From Planctomycetota bacterium (lineage in GTDB: Bacteria > Planctomycetota > Phycisphaerae > WQYP01): a stretch of 7,901 nt of DNA. Positions within the stretch are counted from its first letter, which is position 1; each line of letters opens with the position of its first letter. The notes beneath the pieces are model-generated. The model had not been told where the DNA came from and did no database searches. It worked only from the letters and a program-made list of their open reading frames with translations. Shown here in pieces: positions 5,546 through 7,901 of this stretch. A program made the translations under genes and the position numbers. The stretch spans positions 1 to 7,901 of the forward strand of contig JAJZCT010000136.1 in the NCBI GenBank assembly GCA_021828925.1, read 5' to 3'.

Positions 5546-6538
5546 CTATTTGATTCGTACAACCGTTTCGCGCTGGATGCCCAGCGGTGCAAATTCCGGC
5601 TCGGCTTGAGCCAGCCAGCGCATGGCATCGGTGTAATAGCCCGCGGTGGCTTTGATTTCTGGAATATGCAGCGACCACCAGCGATTGAACATGGTCATAT
5701 ACAATTCACGTATATATTTACATGCCATACTGGCCAATGCGGTTGCCAGGCAGTGTTGCTCGGCTTTTTCCCGGAAAACAAGCAGCGTTTTTCCCGGTCG
5801 CGGCGGCGCAGTGATTAAGTAGCGGCTTTCCTGCGCGGATTCCATAAGCACTTTAAGCGGCATATCAGGAAACGTGTTCATCAGCAGCCGGGTGTAATGA
5901 TCGCGTCCGCCCTGCTTGTCGATAAACAGCAGTAAATCCGATTCATGAAACTGATCATGCAGATGGCGCGCATGCATCATGGTAATGCTGGTAAGCACCG
6001 ATGCTTTATTACCCGTTGCCGTGACCAGGCGGTTAAATTCAGGGACATCCATTACACGGGTCCATAAACCCGCCGGCGGCGTCTTGCCGTCGCGTACAAT
6101 GCTTTGCAGCATATTGCCGGCAATGGCGATAGACCCGGAATCGCCGAATGCCGGAAGGGGCAAATTGCTTTGCCAGGGCAATGGTGGGGAAAAGTGATTG
6201 GTTTTCGCGGGTGTGCCAAGCGAATCAATGAGTTGATTCCAATTTTCCGGTGCCGCGGCGTATTTGGGATTTAATCGGTGAATGGCCAGAACAGAGCGTT
6301 CCAGATATTTGTTACCATCGGATAATCGATGCACCACTTTACTGTCGGCAATGATTAATTTGCCGGACTTCACCGGCGGCCTGGAAACCACCACGGGGGA
6401 AAGTCTGTGCCAGAGTTTTGTCCCGCAACTCAGGTCCGTCGGATCCAGAGGTTCTGGAAATTCAAACGCCGCCGCCGAAACCACCAGCGGCCCCAGCAAA
6501 GGCCCGTATCCCGCTTCATCAATACCCGCAATTAACAT
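5546..6538 (-). CDS. RNase HII-like ribonuclease, long form
   Basis: 330 residues. RNase HII cuts the RNA strand of RNA-DNA hybrids and single ribonucleotides in DNA. The N-terminus GIDEAGYGPLLGP carries D7 and E8 where RNase HII has DE(A/V)GRGPLAGP. ADSK at 64-67 matches the DSK motif, FIDKQGGR at 206-212 gives the third acidic residue D207, and ASMACKYIRE at 269-278 aligns with the family's AS-x-x-AK-x-x-RD, with E278 replacing Asp. The Arg of GRG is Tyr here (Y11), as part of the tyrosine-containing subgroup rather than classical RnhB, whose GRG motif recognises the RNA-DNA junction. At 330 residues it is about 100 longer than classical RNase HII; the extra length lies around residues 75-200. 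The ATG at 6536-6538 has AAGG five bases upstream. Substrate preference is uncertain. Confidence 0.8.
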   Translation of the reverse strand: MLIAGIDEAGYGPLLGPLVVSAAAFEFPEPLDPTDLSCGTKLWHRLSPVVVSRPPVKSGKLIIADSKVVHRLSDGNKYLERSVLAIHRLNPKYAAAPENWNQLIDSLGTPAKTNHFSPPLPWQSNLPLPAFGDSGSIAIAGNMLQSIVRDGKTPPAGLWTRVMDVPEFNRLVTATGNKASVLTSITMMHARHLHDQFHESDLLLFIDKQGGRDHYTRLLMNTFPDMPLKVLMESAQESRYLITAPPRPGKTLLVFREKAEQHCLATALASMACKYIRELYMTMFNRWWSLHIPEIKATAGYYTDAMRWLAQAEPEFAPLGIQRETVVRIK

Positions 6539-6692
6539 TGCAGCCTTATAATCATCCCGGCTTGGGAAGGCAAATGCCGGCAGCAGGCCTCCACGAACTT
6601 CCCGTTTCCATTTCGTCCGGGCGGTAGTGAGGTTTATAGTATGGGAAACGGCCAGGCGCTACGCGGATGGAAAGAATTCTGGAGTTGATGTC
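6539..6692. promoter_or_regulatory. Divergent promoter region
   Basis: A 154-bp gap between two genes pointing apart, so it must hold both promoters. For the plus strand, TATAGT at 6635-6640 is a good -10 candidate, with no clear -35 box. For the minus strand only TATAAG close to the start is visible, which is too near the ATG to be convincing. Confidence 0.35.
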
Positions 6693-7901
6693 ATGGGCAT
6701 GATCGATAAATTACGGACGTACATAAAGCCGGAGAGAAAAGCATTTGCGCGCCTGCTGATGAAACATTTCAGGGCCGCCAATCCGGGCGTAACGGTGCAT
6801 TTTGACGAAGAAAAATTCTGTATTTCACTGCGTCGGGCGGATAAACCCGATGCACAATATTTTCTTGGCACACTGTTCGCGGATTATTGCCGTGCCAAGC
6901 CTGCGGATCGAACGCGTATGATTGCGGCGTTAACCGCAACCACAATGGAAGCGGTTCCTGATTCCTACGCGACTTCCTGGCAGGAGGCCAAAAGCCATCT
7001 TTTGCCGCGTGTCCGCGATCGGGTGACCTATGCACTGATGCGTAAACGGGCGGATCAGGATAAAAAAGTGAATTTCACCGATGAGCCGTTTACAGAACAT
7101 CTGGCACTGGAACTGGTATATGACCTGCCAAACAGCATCGGTTCGGTCAATCATGATCAGTTGTCCGGATGGGGCGTTACGCGCGATGAGGCGCTGGCGG
7201 TGGCGCGGGACAACCTTTGGGCGATAAGCAACCGTGATTTTAAATCGGTGGCTCCGGGCGTGCACGTATCGGATTGGCATGATTCTTATGACGCTTCAAG
7301 GCTGTTTCTGCATGACCTGATCTGGCAACTTCCGGTGCGCGGAGATCATGTGGTTATGACCCCAAGCCGCAATGACCTGTTTGTGACCGGATCGGAGGAT
7401 CCCGATGGTCTGGTTGCCATGGCTACCATGGCAGCGCGTTGCCTGGCTGATCCGCGGTTTATTACCGGCGCAGCGGTGCGGCTGGAAAAAAATAAATGGA
7501 GATCATTTATGCCGCCGGAACAATCGCCGGCTTATGAGCTTTTTCGGAAGGTAGCCTTGATCGGTTTTGGCCGGGATTACCAGCAACAGTGCGAGGTGCT
7601 TTCCAGTGCGCTGGACGAACATGATTCAGAAACACATATCGGCCGATATTTACTTTTCGAAGCAGTTGAATCGAAAGCTGTGTCATCGAAAACACTGTGG
7701 ATTGAAGGTTGCACGAATATTTTGCCGATTGTGGATCAGATCATGTTCATGGCACGCGATAAAAACGACGAATTCCGATCGCTGGGCCAATGCACCTGGC
7801 AAGCCGTTCAGGCGGCATTTGGCGACATGATTACACCAACCGATGATTATCCGCCAAGGTTTATGGCCACAGGTTTCCCGACAGAGCACTGGAAAGCACC
7901 T
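6693..7901 (+). CDS. DUF1444-like protein (YtpQ-related), truncated by the window edge
   Basis: An open frame of 403 codons without a stop up to the last base, so the C-terminus is missing. Start: ATG at 6693 with GGAG eight bases upstream (6681-6684); the ATG at 6688 is out of frame and stops at once. The segment LVYDLPNSIGSVNHDQLSGWGV at 141-162, followed by TRDEALAVARDNLWAIS, resembles the DUF1444 family (B. subtilis YtpQ), whose function is unknown. It is already longer than that protein (about 270 residues), with added sequence at both ends. No signal peptide or membrane helix is seen. The assignment rests on one conserved block, so a related but separate family is possible. Confidence 0.6.
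   Translation, partial: MGMIDKLRTYIKPERKAFARLLMKHFRAANPGVTVHFDEEKFCISLRRADKPDAQYFLGTLFADYCRAKPADRTRMIAALTATTMEAVPDSYATSWQEAKSHLLPRVRDRVTYALMRKRADQDKKVNFTDEPFTEHLALELVYDLPNSIGSVNHDQLSGWGVTRDEALAVARDNLWAISNRDFKSVAPGVHVSDWHDSYDASRLFLHDLIWQLPVRGDHVVMTPSRNDLFVTGSEDPDGLVAMATMAARCLADPRFITGAAVRLEKNKWRSFMPPEQSPAYELFRKVALIGFGRDYQQQCEVLSSALDEHDSETHIGRYLLFEAVESKAVSSKTLWIEGCTNILPIVDQIMFMARDKNDEFRSLGQCTWQAVQAAFGDMITPTDDYPPRFMATGFPTEHWKAP

Noticed and set aside
6669..6690. Alternative ATG codons just before 6693 for the DUF1444-like gene
   Set aside because: The ATG at 6688 is out of frame and meets a stop after four codons.

Overview
The window looks like a piece of a bacterial chromosome of roughly even base composition, centred on a probable replication origin with an accessory defence-type operon on one side and housekeeping-type genes on the other. 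The organism cannot be fixed from this sequence. The long RNase HII-like protein with a GIDEAGYGPLLGP motif next to a DciA (DUF721) protein and a long DUF1444-like protein would fit Planctomycetota or a related lineage, but that is a low-confidence guess.

Left part (8-4345, all minus strand): one compact operon. A sigma70-like promoter (4317-4345) is followed by a strong Shine-Dalgarno site, a 39-residue small ORF, a DUF4338/DruA-family gene, a NurA-family nuclease gene and a HerA-type FtsK-like ATPase gene. Every junction is coupled: 17-nt overlap, 1-nt overlap (TGATG), then a 12-nt gap in which the herA Shine-Dalgarno site overlaps the nurA stop. HerA and NurA form a known translocase-nuclease machine for DNA ends. 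DUF4338 is the DruA component of Druantia anti-phage systems. Their combination in one operon, without the Druantia helicase DruE in view, suggests a three- or four-component DNA-targeting defence system and is the most interesting content here.

Middle (about 4346-4865): no convincing gene. It holds a perfect 9-bp inverted repeat (4470-4502) and then a cluster of three perfect DnaA boxes plus two degenerate ones around an AT-rich stretch (4681-4735). With the DnaB-loader gene dciA directly beside it, I read 4522-4856 as a candidate oriC. No dnaA gene is inside the window.

Right part (4866-7901): dciA and a long RNase HII-like gene, both on the minus strand, then a divergent plus-strand DUF1444-like gene that starts at 6693 and runs off the right edge. 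DciA and RNase HII both belong to DNA replication and maintenance, which fits the origin reading.
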